64,000 nucleotides of DNA, taken from NCBI RefSeq assembly GCF_000721265.1, contig NZ_JOFZ01000012.1:1-64000 (forward strand). Direction: 5' to 3'. Position 1 is the first letter of the stretch, and each line of letters opens with the position of its first letter. Positions 55,506 through 63,666 of the stretch are shown here, piece after piece. Below the pieces are notes generated by a model. That model did not search any database. It was not told where the DNA came from and saw only the letters and a list, made by a program, of their open reading frames with translations. The stretch is from Streptomyces sp. NRRL F-5126 (GTDB lineage Bacteria > Actinomycetota > Actinomycetes > Streptomycetales > Streptomycetaceae). A program made the translations under genes and the position numbers.

Positions 55506-57128
55506 GTGACCAACCTCACGTTTGGTGGACCTTTCGGGCCCCCCGATCTGACGGTCGGGGTCGGCGCGCGGCGCGGCGTCACGGCGGACGAGGTGATCGC
55601 GCTGGTCGCGGACGCCCTGCTCGACGGGGGGCTGCGCCCCGCCCGCGTGGCGCGGCTGGCGACGCTCGACGCGCGCACGGACGAGCCGGGGCTCGTGGCG
55701 GCCGCGGCGCGGCTCGGCGTGCCGCTGCGCGGGTACGCGGCGGAGGCGCTCGCCGCGGTCGAGGTGCCCCACGGGTCCGAGGCGGTGCGGGCCGCCGTGG
55801 GCACGGGCTCGGTGGCGGAGGCGGCGGCGCTGGCGGGCGGCGGTGTGCTGCTGGTCGGCAAGCGCAGGGCGGCCGCCGGGACGGCGACGTGTGCGGTCGC
55901 GTGTGCGGTCGCGCGTTCCTCGGCTGACGGCACGTCCGGTGACTGTTCGCGTGCGCACCGTGGACAGAACGTGCGTGCGGGAGGTAGACAGCACGGACAG
56001 GCTGGACCGGATGCTGACGCGCCCTCCCCACAGGGCACGTACGGAGGGAGCGCCGTGAGACGCACGGCCGAGCAGGCAGTCGACGCGCACGATCTGCGCC
56101 ACCACGGCGACGCCGAGGTCCTCGACCTCGCGGACGGCCTCGTCGATCTCGCGGTGAACGTGCGCGGCGGCACGCCGCCCGCCTGGCTGCGGGACCGCAT
56201 CGCCGCGTCCCTGACGGGCCTCGCGGCCTATCCGGACGGGCGCAGGGCGCGCGCGGCGGTGGCGGCACGCCACGGCGTGCCGGTGGAGCGCGTGCTGCTG
56301 ACCGCGGGCGCCGCCGAGGCGTTCGTCCTGCTGGCGCGCGCGCTGCCGGTGCGGCGCCCGGTGGTGGTGCATCCGCAGTTCACGGAGCCCGAGGCGGCGC
56401 TGCGGGACGCCGGGCACGAGGTGCGGCGGGTGCTGCTGCGCCCGGAGGACGGCTTCCGCCTCGACCCGGACGCGGTGCCCGACGACGCCGATCTCGTGGT
56501 GGTCGGCAACCCGACGAACCCGACGTCCGTGCTGCACCCGGCGGAGACGCTGGCCGCGCTGGCACGCCCTGGCCGGGTGCTCGTGGTGGACGAGGCGTTC
56601 ATGGACGCGGTGCCGGGCGAGCCCGAGGCGCTCGCGGGTGACGTGGACGTGCCGGGGCTGGTGGTGCTGCGGAGCCTGACGAAGACGTGGGGGCTCGCGG
56701 GGCTGCGCGTCGGCTACGCGCTCGGCGAGCCGCGGGTGATAGCCGCGCTGGAGCGGGCGCAGCCGCTGTGGCCGGTGTCGACGCCCGCGCTCGCGGCGGC
56801 GGAGGCGTGCATGGCGCCCGCCGCGCTCGCGGAGGCGGACGCGGCCGCGCGCTCGATGTGCGCGCACCGCGCCCACCTGCTGGCGGGGCTCGCGGAGTTC
56901 GACGAGGTCGAGGTCGTGCGGGCGGCGGAGGGCCCGTTCGTCCTGGTGCGCACGGCACGGGCGTGCGCGGTGCGGGCCAGGCTGCGCACGTACGGGTTCG
57001 CGGTGCGCCGCGGGGACACGTTTCCCGGGCTCGACGGCGAGTGGCTGCGGCTCGCGGTCAGGGACCGCGCGACGACGAATCGTTTCCTCCAGGCGCTGGA
57101 CCTGGCGGTGACGGCCACCGCGGCGTAG
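55506..57128 (+). CDS. cobC: CobE/CbiG-C domain fused to CobC-type PLP decarboxylase/aminotransferase
   Basis: The frame is open for 540 residues. Residues about 1-130 match the CobE/CbiG C-terminal domain (TVGVGARRGVTADEVIALV, VPLRGYAAEAL, GTGSVAEAAAL). After a low-complexity linker (about 131-185), residues about 186-540 are a class I/II PLP enzyme of the CobC/Rv2231c type (LTAGAAEAFVLLAR, VGNPTNPTSVLH, VVDEAFMD, SLTKTWGLAGLRVGY with the PLP Lys in TKTW). It provides the aminopropanol or corresponding step. GGAGG precedes the first GTG. An internal GTG at 56055 with strong GGAGGGAG could start a separate protein. Confidence 0.85.
   Translation: MTNLTFGGPFGPPDLTVGVGARRGVTADEVIALVADALLDGGLRPARVARLATLDARTDEPGLVAAAARLGVPLRGYAAEALAAVEVPHGSEAVRAAVGTGSVAEAAALAGGGVLLVGKRRAAAGTATCAVACAVARSSADGTSGDCSRAHRGQNVRAGGRQHGQAGPDADAPSPQGTYGGSAVRRTAEQAVDAHDLRHHGDAEVLDLADGLVDLAVNVRGGTPPAWLRDRIAASLTGLAAYPDGRRARAAVAARHGVPVERVLLTAGAAEAFVLLARALPVRRPVVVHPQFTEPEAALRDAGHEVRRVLLRPEDGFRLDPDAVPDDADLVVVGNPTNPTSVLHPAETLAALARPGRVLVVDEAFMDAVPGEPEALAGDVDVPGLVVLRSLTKTWGLAGLRVGYALGEPRVIAALERAQPLWPVSTPALAAAEACMAPAALAEADAAARSMCAHRAHLLAGLAEFDEVEVVRAAEGPFVLVRTARACAVRARLRTYGFAVRRGDTFPGLDGEWLRLAVRDRATTNRFLQALDLAVTATAA
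56043..56057 (+). promoter_or_regulatory. Strong internal ribosome-binding site and GTG in frame
   Basis: GGAGGGAG (56043-56050) is followed by CGCC and GTG at 56055, in the same frame as the upstream CobE-like part. It is at the start of the PLP domain. It may give an additional 357-residue CobC form. Confidence 0.7.
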
Positions 57129-57472
57129 GCGCCGCGCGCGGCGCCCGGACTCGGGGTGCCCCCGGCCGAGGACGGACGGGGGCACCCCGCCGGCCCCGCG
57201 GCGCCTTCGTCGTCCCGCAGCGGCTGGACGCGCCCCGGCGCCCGGACGGACTCGGCGAGTCTGCCGCGCGCGCTGGGCGGCCCGCCGACCCGCGGCGCTC
57301 CGGGCCCGCCGCACTCCGGCGGCCGTAGAGCCCACGCCACCGCAGGCGCCGGCTCACGCGGGCGCGGGCTCGCCGTGCGCACGCCCCGGCCCGCATGGCA
57401 CCCGGCCCGGGCTGCCTCGACGCGACCGCCGGTCCCGTGTTGCCGCGAGCCACGGGCACGGCGAGCGGGCCG
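57129..57472. other. Gene-free region after the cobalamin locus
   Basis: I see no coding frame with good codon bias. Apart from the hairpin at 57153-57188 it is GC-rich without other structure that I can name. It separates the cobalamin operon from the convergent oxidoreductase gene. Confidence 0.6.
57153..57188 (+). terminator. Terminator of the cobalamin operon
   Basis: GGGGTGCCCCCG (57153-57164) pairs perfectly with CGGGGGCACCCC (57177-57188) around a 12-nt loop, 24 bp after the CobC stop. No U-tract follows, as often in Streptomyces. Confidence 0.7.
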
Positions 57473-58426
57473 TCAGCGCACGGTGATGACGAGCTTGCCC
57501 GTGGTGCGGCCCGTCTCCGCCTGGGCGTGTGCCGTGGCGCCCTCGGCGAGGGGGAAGGTGCCGGAGACGTGGGCGCGCAGCCTGCCGTCGGCGGCGCGTT
57601 CGGCGATGGCGCGCATTCCGGACTGGTCGTGCTCCACGAGCATGACGGCGGCGCGCACCCCCGCCTTCTCCGCCGCGGCCGCGGTGTCCTCGGCGCCCGG
57701 CAGCAGGGAGACGAGGACGCCACCCGGGCGCAGGGCGCTCACGGAACGCGTGGCCGTCTGTCCGCCGAGGGTGTCGAGGACGACGTCGTACGGCTCAGCG
57801 GCCGCGGTGAAGTCCTCCGAGCGGTAGTCGACGCAGGCGTCCGCGCCGAGTTCGCGCAGGAAGTCGTGCTTGGGCGCGGACGCCGTACCGGTGACGTGCG
57901 CGCCGCGCTCCTTGGCGAGCTGCACGGCGAGATGGCCCACACCGCCCGCGGCGGCGTGGATCAGCACCCGCTGCCCGGCCCGTAGGTCCGCGGTGTCGAC
58001 GAGGGCCTGCCATGCGGTGAGCGCGGCCAGCGGCAGGGCGGCCGCCTGGACATGGCTGACCCCGGCGGGCTTCGCGGCGAAGGCGCGGGCCGGGCCGGTC
58101 ACGTACTCGGCGTGCGAGCCGGCCCCGTGCGGGTAGGGCAGCATGCCGAACACCTCGTCGCCGGGCCGGAAGAGGGTGACGCCGAAACCGGTCTCCACCA
58201 CGGTGCCCGAGACGTCCCAGCCCAGGGTCAACGGCGGTGGCGGCAGGAAGACGCGCACGGCGCGGTGCTTGAAGTCGGTCGGGTTGAGCCCGGCCGCGTG
58301 CACGGCGACCAGGATCTCCCCCGGTCCCGGCTCCGGCCGTGGCAGTTCGGTCGGACGCAGCACCTCGGGACCGCCGAGGGCCGTCTGGTGCAGGGCGAGC
58401 ATCACGGGTGTGCCGTTCGAAGTCAT
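57473..58426 (-). CDS. NADP-dependent zinc-less quinone oxidoreductase (QOR type)
   Basis: The 317-residue MDR-superfamily protein has AVHAAGLNPTDFKHR, GWDVSGTVVETG, the LPLAALTAWQALVD block and the cofactor motif HAAAGGVGHLAVQLAK. It lacks the structural zinc cysteines, so it is of the quinone reductase type. AAGGA is 8 nt before the ATG. It is divergent from an AraC-type regulator, which probably controls it. Confidence 0.88.
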   Translation of the reverse strand: MTSNGTPVMLALHQTALGGPEVLRPTELPRPEPGPGEILVAVHAAGLNPTDFKHRAVRVFLPPPPLTLGWDVSGTVVETGFGVTLFRPGDEVFGMLPYPHGAGSHAEYVTGPARAFAAKPAGVSHVQAAALPLAALTAWQALVDTADLRAGQRVLIHAAAGGVGHLAVQLAKERGAHVTGTASAPKHDFLRELGADACVDYRSEDFTAAAEPYDVVLDTLGGQTATRSVSALRPGGVLVSLLPGAEDTAAAAEKAGVRAAVMLVEHDQSGMRAIAERAADGRLRAHVSGTFPLAEGATAHAQAETGRTTGKLVITVR

Positions 58427-58483
58427 GCACCGATCCTTGCCCATGACCCCGGCCGGGTCGATGGCAAGGAGGTCATCATCCGA

Positions 58484-58498
58484 TACATTCCTGCCATG
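58484..58498 (+). promoter_or_regulatory. Leaderless promoter -10 for the AraC-type gene
   Basis: TACATT (58484-58489) ends exactly 6 nt before the ATG at 58496. No ribosome-binding site is present, so a leaderless message is expected. Confidence 0.55.
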
Positions 58499-59563
58499 AC
58501 CACCGTTCAGGCCGGCCGCGCCGACCTCGCCACCCGCGCCGGCCCCGCCGCGGAGCCGGGGTGCCGGATGAGCCCGGCTCCGCGTCCCGGCGCGCACAAG
58601 GTCGTCGTCCTCGCGCTCGACGGCGTGTACCCGTTCGAACTCGGCATCCCGCACCGCGTGCTGGGGTCCGCCGGCGGCCGCTACGAGGTGGTGTCGGCCA
58701 GCGCGGACGGACGCCCCGTGCGCACCGACTCGGACCTGGCCGTCACCCCCGGGCACGGCCCCGAGGCGCTGGCCCACGCGGACACGGTGGTCATCCCGCC
58801 GTACGCGGTCCCGTGGGACTCCGCCGGCGTTCCCGACCCGCGGGCGCTCGCCGCCCTGTCGCGCGTACGGCCAGGCGCGCGGCTGGTGTCCATCTGCACC
58901 GGCGCGTTCCTGCTGGCCGGCGCCGGGCTGCTGGACGGGCGCAGGGCCACCACCCACTGGGCGCTCGCCGGCCGTTTCAGGGAGCTGTTCCCCCGGGTCG
59001 AGGTCGATCCGGATGTGCTGTTCGTCGACCACGGCGACGTGCTGACCTCGGCCGGGGCGGCGAGCGGGGTCGACGTCTGCCTGCACCTGGTGCGCCGGGA
59101 CCACGGCAGCGAGGTGGCCAACCAGGTGGCCCGTCTGTGCGTCGTGCCTCCGTACCGGGACGGCGGGCAGGCGCAGTACATCGAGCGGCCGCTGCCGCCC
59201 GCGAGCACGGTCGGCACGGGGCCGACCCGCGACTGGGCGCTGCGGCGGCTAGAACTGCCGCTGTCGCTGGACGAGCTGGCCGCGCACGCGGCGATGAGCA
59301 CCCGCACCTTCGCCCGGCGCTTCCGTGAGGAGACGGGGCTGAGTCCCGGCCGATGGCTCACCCAGCAGCGGCTGCGGCGGGCGCGGCACTTGCTGGAGTC
59401 CAGCGACCTGCCGGTGGAACGGGTCGCCCACGAGGTCGGCTTCGCCACCGCCACGTCGCTGCGGCGGCACCTCGCGGCGGAGGCCGGGGTCGTCCCGTCC
59501 ACGTACCGGCGCACGTTCCGTGCCTCGGGCCGGGACGGGCCCGGCGCCCCGGAGGCCCGGTGA
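58496..59563 (+). CDS. GlxA-type AraC-family regulator with DJ-1/PfpI domain
   Basis: The 355-residue protein has an N-terminal GATase1-like domain (VVVLALDGVYPFELGIPHRVLG...; Cys in SICTGAFLLAGAGLLDG near residue 140; THWAL) and a C-terminal AraC DNA-binding domain with two helix-turn-helices (LDELAAHAAMSTRTFARRFREETGLSPGRWL and VERVAHEVGFATATSLRRHLAAEAG). Such regulators sense small metabolites. It is divergent from the oxidoreductase gene and leaderless. Confidence 0.9.
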   Translation: MTTVQAGRADLATRAGPAAEPGCRMSPAPRPGAHKVVVLALDGVYPFELGIPHRVLGSAGGRYEVVSASADGRPVRTDSDLAVTPGHGPEALAHADTVVIPPYAVPWDSAGVPDPRALAALSRVRPGARLVSICTGAFLLAGAGLLDGRRATTHWALAGRFRELFPRVEVDPDVLFVDHGDVLTSAGAASGVDVCLHLVRRDHGSEVANQVARLCVVPPYRDGGQAQYIERPLPPASTVGTGPTRDWALRRLELPLSLDELAAHAAMSTRTFARRFREETGLSPGRWLTQQRLRRARHLLESSDLPVERVAHEVGFATATSLRRHLAAEAGVVPSTYRRTFRASGRDGPGAPEAR

Positions 59564-59591
59564 GGAGGCCCACCCGGTGACGGTCTCGCCG

Positions 59592-59622
59592 CGCCGGCGG
59601 CCCCGGGCCGGGGCCGCCGGCG
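59592..59622. terminator. Bidirectional terminator between AraC-type and LAETG genes
   Basis: CGCCGGCGGCCCC (59592-59604) pairs with GGGGCCGCCGGCG (59610-59622) around a 5-nt loop. It lies between convergent genes. Confidence 0.75.
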
Positions 59623-59635
59623 GGTGACGGTGTCG

Positions 59636-60625
59636 TCAGTGCGACGCGCGCCTCTTCGCCAGGACGACGGCGCCCGCGCCCGCGAGCAGGAGGATCGCCG
59701 CGCCGCCCGCGATGTACGGCGTCGTCGAGCTGCTGCCCGTCTCCGCCAGGTCCTGGGCGGACGACTTCGCGGGCTTCGGCTCCGTCGCGCTCTGGGCCCG
59801 CACGTCGGGCGCGGAGGGCGCCGCCCCGGACGGCTCACCGCTCGCCGGCGCGGTGGGTTTCGACGGCGTGCCGCCACCGTGGTGCCCGCCCGAGGGCTTC
59901 GGCGCGGTGCAGTCCGCCGTCGCGAGCTTCACCGACCCCTTCACGTCCGCCACGTTCAGCTTCAGCGGGTTGACGGAGACGTCGAGGGCAAGCGCCGTCG
60001 CCGCCGCCGTGCGCGAGGTGGTGTGCGTCTGCGAGAGTTCAAGGCTCACGTCGCCGACGTCCGGCACGCTCACCTTTGTCGGGCCGCCGGTCGACAGCGA
60101 GACGGTCTTGCCGAGCACGGTCACGTCGCCCAGCAGGTTCGCGCTCGCGACGGGGTGCTTGCCCGCCTCGCAGGTGGCCTTCGCGGTGACCTGCCGCAGC
60201 GCGATGAGCGAGAGCCCGCGCAGGCCCGGCACGTGGACCTTCGCGTTCACGATGTTGACGTAGCCCTCGGCCTTTCCCCCCGCCACGGTCGCCTTGGCGT
60301 CGGCGACATCGGCGCTGACCATGCTGAACGGCCTGCCCTTGTTCACTCCGTCGACCGTCAGGCTGAGCGCCTTCTTGTCCGCGCTCTGCGGCGCACGCAC
60401 CTCGTTGAGCGAGGTGTTCACCGGGACGTCGACCGTCTTGTCGAGGAGCGAGACGTCCAGGCCCGCCTTCAGCACGGCGGCGTGCGCCGCGCCGCCCCCG
60501 TGCTCCTCGACGCCCGTGGCCTGTGCGGGTGCCGCCAGGAGTACGGGGCCCGCCGCTAGCGCGGCCGCCGCCGTCGCGGCGGCGAGGCGGCGTGCGGATG
60601 TGCGGCGAAAGGTGTCGCTGTTCAA
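59636..60625 (-). CDS. SCO1860-type secreted LAETG sortase-anchored protein
   Basis: The 329-residue protein has a signal peptide (RRLAAATAAAALAAGPVLLAAPAQA), a beta-rich extracellular domain with two cysteines, a Pro/Ser/Thr-rich spacer and a sorting signal: LAETG, a hydrophobic helix (YIAGGAAILLLAGAGAVVLA) and KRRASH. Class E sortases in Streptomyces cut LAxTG and link such proteins to peptidoglycan. The start is a TTG with GGGGG 10 nt upstream, so it is the least certain boundary. Confidence 0.85.
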   Translation of the reverse strand: MNSDTFRRTSARRLAAATAAAALAAGPVLLAAPAQATGVEEHGGGAAHAAVLKAGLDVSLLDKTVDVPVNTSLNEVRAPQSADKKALSLTVDGVNKGRPFSMVSADVADAKATVAGGKAEGYVNIVNAKVHVPGLRGLSLIALRQVTAKATCEAGKHPVASANLLGDVTVLGKTVSLSTGGPTKVSVPDVGDVSLELSQTHTTSRTAAATALALDVSVNPLKLNVADVKGSVKLATADCTAPKPSGGHHGGGTPSKPTAPASGEPSGAAPSAPDVRAQSATEPKPAKSSAQDLAETGSSSTTPYIAGGAAILLLAGAGAVVLAKRRASH

Positions 60626-60938
60626 GATCGTGGAACCCCCACTGAGACATGGCGTCGCCGGCCGGCCGGCTGGGGACAGGGCGCGGCGGCGACTGAGACA
60701 CCGGTCATCTTTACGCACTGTGAGTGAACGTGCGGAAACGCAGGGCTAGTTCACTCGAAAGGGGGGTTTCCGAGTCGGTATTCGATTTATTGGGCACGGG
60801 AGTTCGCTGGTGTCACTCCCGTGAGGCGCTTGCCGGGCAGTCGATACGTCGACTTCGCAACCGGTGGTGCAATGTCCAACGAACGGGACAGCCCGTTCGT
60901 CACGGTCTGTCAACCACGCGGCCCGACGAGCGGCGCGG
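60626..60938. promoter_or_regulatory. Region with three inverted repeats upstream of the LAETG gene
   Basis: No gene is seen. GAGTGAAC (60722-60729) and GTTCACTC (60749-60756) are perfect inverted copies about 100 bp before the LAETG gene start. CACGGGAGT/ACTCCCGTG (60795-60803/60815-60823) and ACGAACGGG/CCCGTTCGT (60879-60887/60892-60900) are two further perfect stems; the last lies 39 bp past the amidohydrolase stop and is probably its terminator. Confidence 0.55.
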
Positions 60939-62039
60939 TCAGCCGACGACGCGGCCGTTCAGTACCACCCGCCGCGGCGCCGTGAGCACGCGCACGTCCG
61001 CTCGCGGGTCCTCCTCGTACACCACCAGGTCGGCGGGTGCGCCCTCTTCGAGCACGGGGCGGCCGAGCCAGCGCCTCGCGGCCCAGGCCGTCGCGGACAG
61101 CGCGTCGACCGGCGGGATGCCGGCCTTCACCAGCTCCGCGACCTCCGCGCCCACCAGGCCGTGCGCCAGGGATCCGCCCGCGTCCGTGCCGACGTAGACG
61201 GGCACACCCGCGTCCCAGGCGGCGCGCACGGTGTCGTAGCGGCGCTCGTGCAGCCGCTCCATGTGGGCGGACCAGCGCGGGAACTTGGCCGCTCCCCCGG
61301 CCGCGAGCTGCGGGAACGTCGCGATGTTCACGAGTGTCGGCACGATCGCGATGCCGCGCTCCGCGAAGAGCGGGATGGTGTCCTCGGTCAGCCCCGTGGC
61401 GTGCTCGATGCAGTCGATCCCCGCCTCCACCAGGTCGCGCAGCGCGACCTCGGCGAAGCAGTGGGCGGTGACACGGGCGCCGAGCCGGTGCGCCTCGGCG
61501 ATCGCCGCCGCCACCGCGCCGCGCGGCCAGCAGGCCGTGAGGTCGCCCTCCTCGCGGTCGATCCAGTCGCCGACGAGCTTGACCCAGCCGTCGCCGCGCC
61601 GCGCCTCACGCGCGACGTACGCGACGAGGTCGTCCGGCTCGATCTCGTGCGCGAAGTTGCGGATGTAGCGGCGGGTGCGCGCGATGTGCCGGCCCGCCCT
61701 GATGATCTTCGGCAGGTCGTCGCGGTCGTCGATCCAGCGGGTGTCGGAAGGCGAGCCGGCGTCGCGCAGCAGCAGGGCGCCCGCGTCGCGGTCGCCGAGC
61801 GCCTGCTTCTCGCTGGTGGCCTCGTCGACCGGGCCGTGCGTGTCGAGGCCGACGTGGCAGTGCGCGTCGACGAGGCCCGGCAGCGCCCAGCCCGTCACCG
61901 TGCGCATGTCGTCCGTGTGCGCGGGGCGTTCGTACGTCACCCGGCCGCCGACCACCCACAGTTCGTCCACGACCTCGTCGGGGCCGAGTAGGACCCTGCC
62001 CCGCACGTGCAGCGCCGGTGCTGCCGTCCCATCGCTCAT
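60939..62039 (-). CDS. Amidohydrolase family protein
   Basis: The 366-residue metal-dependent hydrolase has the N-terminal metal motif LVDAHCHVGLDTH, a central AHCFAEVALRDLVEAGIDCIEH (two later metal histidines) and GTDAGGSLAHG (the catalytic Asp), then the small beta domain (GAPADLVVYEEDPRADV). It belongs to the imidazolonepropionase-like amidohydrolases; the substrate is unknown. The ATG is preceded by a TACAGT box at 6 nt and has no ribosome-binding site. It is divergent from the aminotransferase-like gene. Confidence 0.88.
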   Translation of the reverse strand: MSDGTAAPALHVRGRVLLGPDEVVDELWVVGGRVTYERPAHTDDMRTVTGWALPGLVDAHCHVGLDTHGPVDEATSEKQALGDRDAGALLLRDAGSPSDTRWIDDRDDLPKIIRAGRHIARTRRYIRNFAHEIEPDDLVAYVAREARRGDGWVKLVGDWIDREEGDLTACWPRGAVAAAIAEAHRLGARVTAHCFAEVALRDLVEAGIDCIEHATGLTEDTIPLFAERGIAIVPTLVNIATFPQLAAGGAAKFPRWSAHMERLHERRYDTVRAAWDAGVPVYVGTDAGGSLAHGLVGAEVAELVKAGIPPVDALSATAWAARRWLGRPVLEEGAPADLVVYEEDPRADVRVLTAPRRVVLNGRVVG

Positions 62040-62051
62040 GCCTGCACTGTA
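62040..62051 (-). promoter_or_regulatory. Leaderless promoter -10 for the amidohydrolase gene
   Basis: On the minus strand TACAGT (62046-62051) is followed by 6 nt and the ATG at 62039. This is the same geometry as at 6856, 29152 and 58496. Confidence 0.5.
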
Positions 62052-62144
62052 CGAGACCGTGGGTACCCTCGTTCGAGCAGATCGGGGCGGTGCGGAACAG
62101 GCCGCCCGCACGCCCCGCCGACGAACCACGGAAGAAGACCGGAC

Positions 62145-63296
62145 GTGACACAGCCCGCGCCCACCGCTCCCCCGCGCAGCGCCCTTCTCGACCTCGCGCC
62201 GCCCACCGCCGACGGCTTCGCCGCCGTCGAGCGCCGGGTGGCCGCGCTGCTCGGCACGGAGAACGACGTGGTGATCATGCAGGGCGAGGCCCTGCTGCCG
62301 CTCGAAGGGTGTGTGAAGGGCGCGGCGCGGCCCGGTTCCACCGCGCTGAACGTGGTGACCGGGCCCTACGGGCAGACGTTCGGCAACTGGCTGCGCGAGT
62401 GCGGCGCGAGCGTGCACGACCTGGAGGTGCCGTTCTCCGGCGCGGCCGGTGCCGAGCAGGTCGAAGCGGCGCTCGCGGCGCACCCCGAGACCGGCTTCGT
62501 CTCCCTGGTGCACGCGGAGGCCGCGACCGGCAACACCAACCCCGTCGCGGAGATCGGCGAGGTCGTGCGGGCGCACGGCGCGCTGCTGATGCTGGACGCG
62601 GTGGCGTCGGTGGCCGCCGAGCCGCTGCTGACGGACGAGTGGGGCGTCGACCTCTGCGTGATCGGCGCGCAGAAGGCAATGGGCGGGCCCGCGGGCGTCT
62701 CGGCGGTGGCCGTGAGCGGACGCGCGTGGGAGCGGCTCGAGAGCAATCCGCGCGCGCCGCGCCGCTCGTACCTGTCGCTGCTCGACTGGAAGGAGCGGTG
62801 GATCGACGCGGGCAGGCGCACGCTTCCGCACGCCCCCGCCCAGCTGGAGATGGCAGCGCTCGACGCCTGTCTCGCGCGGATCGAGGAGACGGGCCTCGCG
62901 GCCGTCCAGGCGCGGCACCGGGCCGCGGCGGCGGCGACGCGCGCCGGCGTGGTGTCCCTCGGCGGCGGTTTCGCCCCGTACGTGCGTGAGCCGTCGGCGG
63001 CGGCGCCGGTCGCGACGACGCTGCGCACGCCCGCGGGGGTCGACGCGTCGGCGCTGGTGGCGAAGGCCTTGACAGCGGACGCGTCGCTGCCGATCGCCGC
63101 GGGCGGCGGAGCGCTGGCCGCGGAGATGGTCCGGGTCAACCACTACGGCGCGAACGCCACCTTTGAGGCGGTGACGGGCTCGCTTCGCGCCCTGGGCGAC
63201 GCGCTCGCGGGGACGCGCGCGGGCGACGCCCCGCGCCCCGCCGACACGGAGGCCGCCGTGCGCGCCGCGACCGGCGCGTGGTCTGACGCTTTGTGA
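62145..63296 (+). CDS. PLP-dependent class V aminotransferase-like protein
   Basis: The 383-residue protein has the fold-type I PLP pattern of the alanine-glyoxylate/serine-pyruvate group: VIMQGEALLPLEGCVKG near the start, NVVTGPYGQTFGNWLRE, VHAEAATGNTNPV, LLMLDAVASVAAEPL and VIGAQKAMGGPAGVS (Lys of the QKAMGGPAG motif holds PLP). The substrate is unknown. GGAAG lies upstream of the GTG. It is divergent from the leaderless amidohydrolase gene. Confidence 0.85.
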   Translation: MTQPAPTAPPRSALLDLAPPTADGFAAVERRVAALLGTENDVVIMQGEALLPLEGCVKGAARPGSTALNVVTGPYGQTFGNWLRECGASVHDLEVPFSGAAGAEQVEAALAAHPETGFVSLVHAEAATGNTNPVAEIGEVVRAHGALLMLDAVASVAAEPLLTDEWGVDLCVIGAQKAMGGPAGVSAVAVSGRAWERLESNPRAPRRSYLSLLDWKERWIDAGRRTLPHAPAQLEMAALDACLARIEETGLAAVQARHRAAAAATRAGVVSLGGGFAPYVREPSAAAPVATTLRTPAGVDASALVAKALTADASLPIAAGGGALAAEMVRVNHYGANATFEAVTGSLRALGDALAGTRAGDAPRPADTEAAVRAATGAWSDAL

Positions 63297-63318
63297 CCAC
63301 TCATGATGTTCCTGTGGT

Positions 63319-63346
63319 TCCCGCGCGGAATTACTACCGCGCGGGA
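63319..63346 (+). terminator. Terminator after the aminotransferase-like gene
   Basis: TCCCGCGCGG (63319-63328) pairs with CCGCGCGGGA (63337-63346) around an AT-rich 8-nt loop, 22 bp past the stop codon. Confidence 0.65.
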
Positions 63347-63518
63347 CCAGGAATACGTTAAGTTGAGAATAAGAATTGCATCTCTTTTACACGCAGCTTC
63401 CCGTCTTGCTTCTGCCCGGTTTTCCTGGGGTTAAACGCCAAGATTTCGACAGGATGTTCAGCGTGATTCGGACATGTTTCCGGCCGTCATCCACTTGTGA
63501 CCGAGTCCACAGCGAGCG

Positions 63519-63550
63519 GGGATTTGTCCCATAGTTCCGGGACAAATCCC
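63519..63550. promoter_or_regulatory. Paired dyads upstream of ectA
   Basis: GGGATTTGTCCC (63519-63530) and GGGACAAATCCC (63539-63550) are perfect inverted copies, and each half is itself GGGA-N4-TCCC. Their centres are 20 bp apart. This looks like two dimer sites for a repressor or activator. Confidence 0.6.
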
Positions 63551-63638
63551 TACCAAGCGCCGCTCTCGGTGTTCGAGGTCGCGCCCGCGTGATAACACAA
63601 GACCCCGTTTCTCCCAACCCCTTTCCCGGATGCATCTT

Positions 63639-63661
63639 TTGAATTTGCTCGGTAAATTCAA
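63639..63661. promoter_or_regulatory. Inverted repeat overlapping the ectA promoter
   Basis: TTGAATTT (63639-63646) and AAATTCAA (63654-63661) are perfect complements 7 bp apart and end 5 bp before the ectA ATG. TAAATT (63653-63658) inside it could be the -10. There is no ribosome-binding site between it and the ATG. Confidence 0.55.
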
Positions 63662-63666
63662 TCCGT

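Larger units (their letters stand above)
63297..63666 (+). promoter_or_regulatory. Upstream control region of ectA
   Basis: The 370-bp interval has a GC-rich hairpin at 63319-63346, a 12-bp inverted repeat at 63519-63550, a 8-bp inverted repeat at 63639-63661 and more A/T than its surroundings. No gene is seen. It must contain the promoter of the ectoine operon. Confidence 0.7.
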
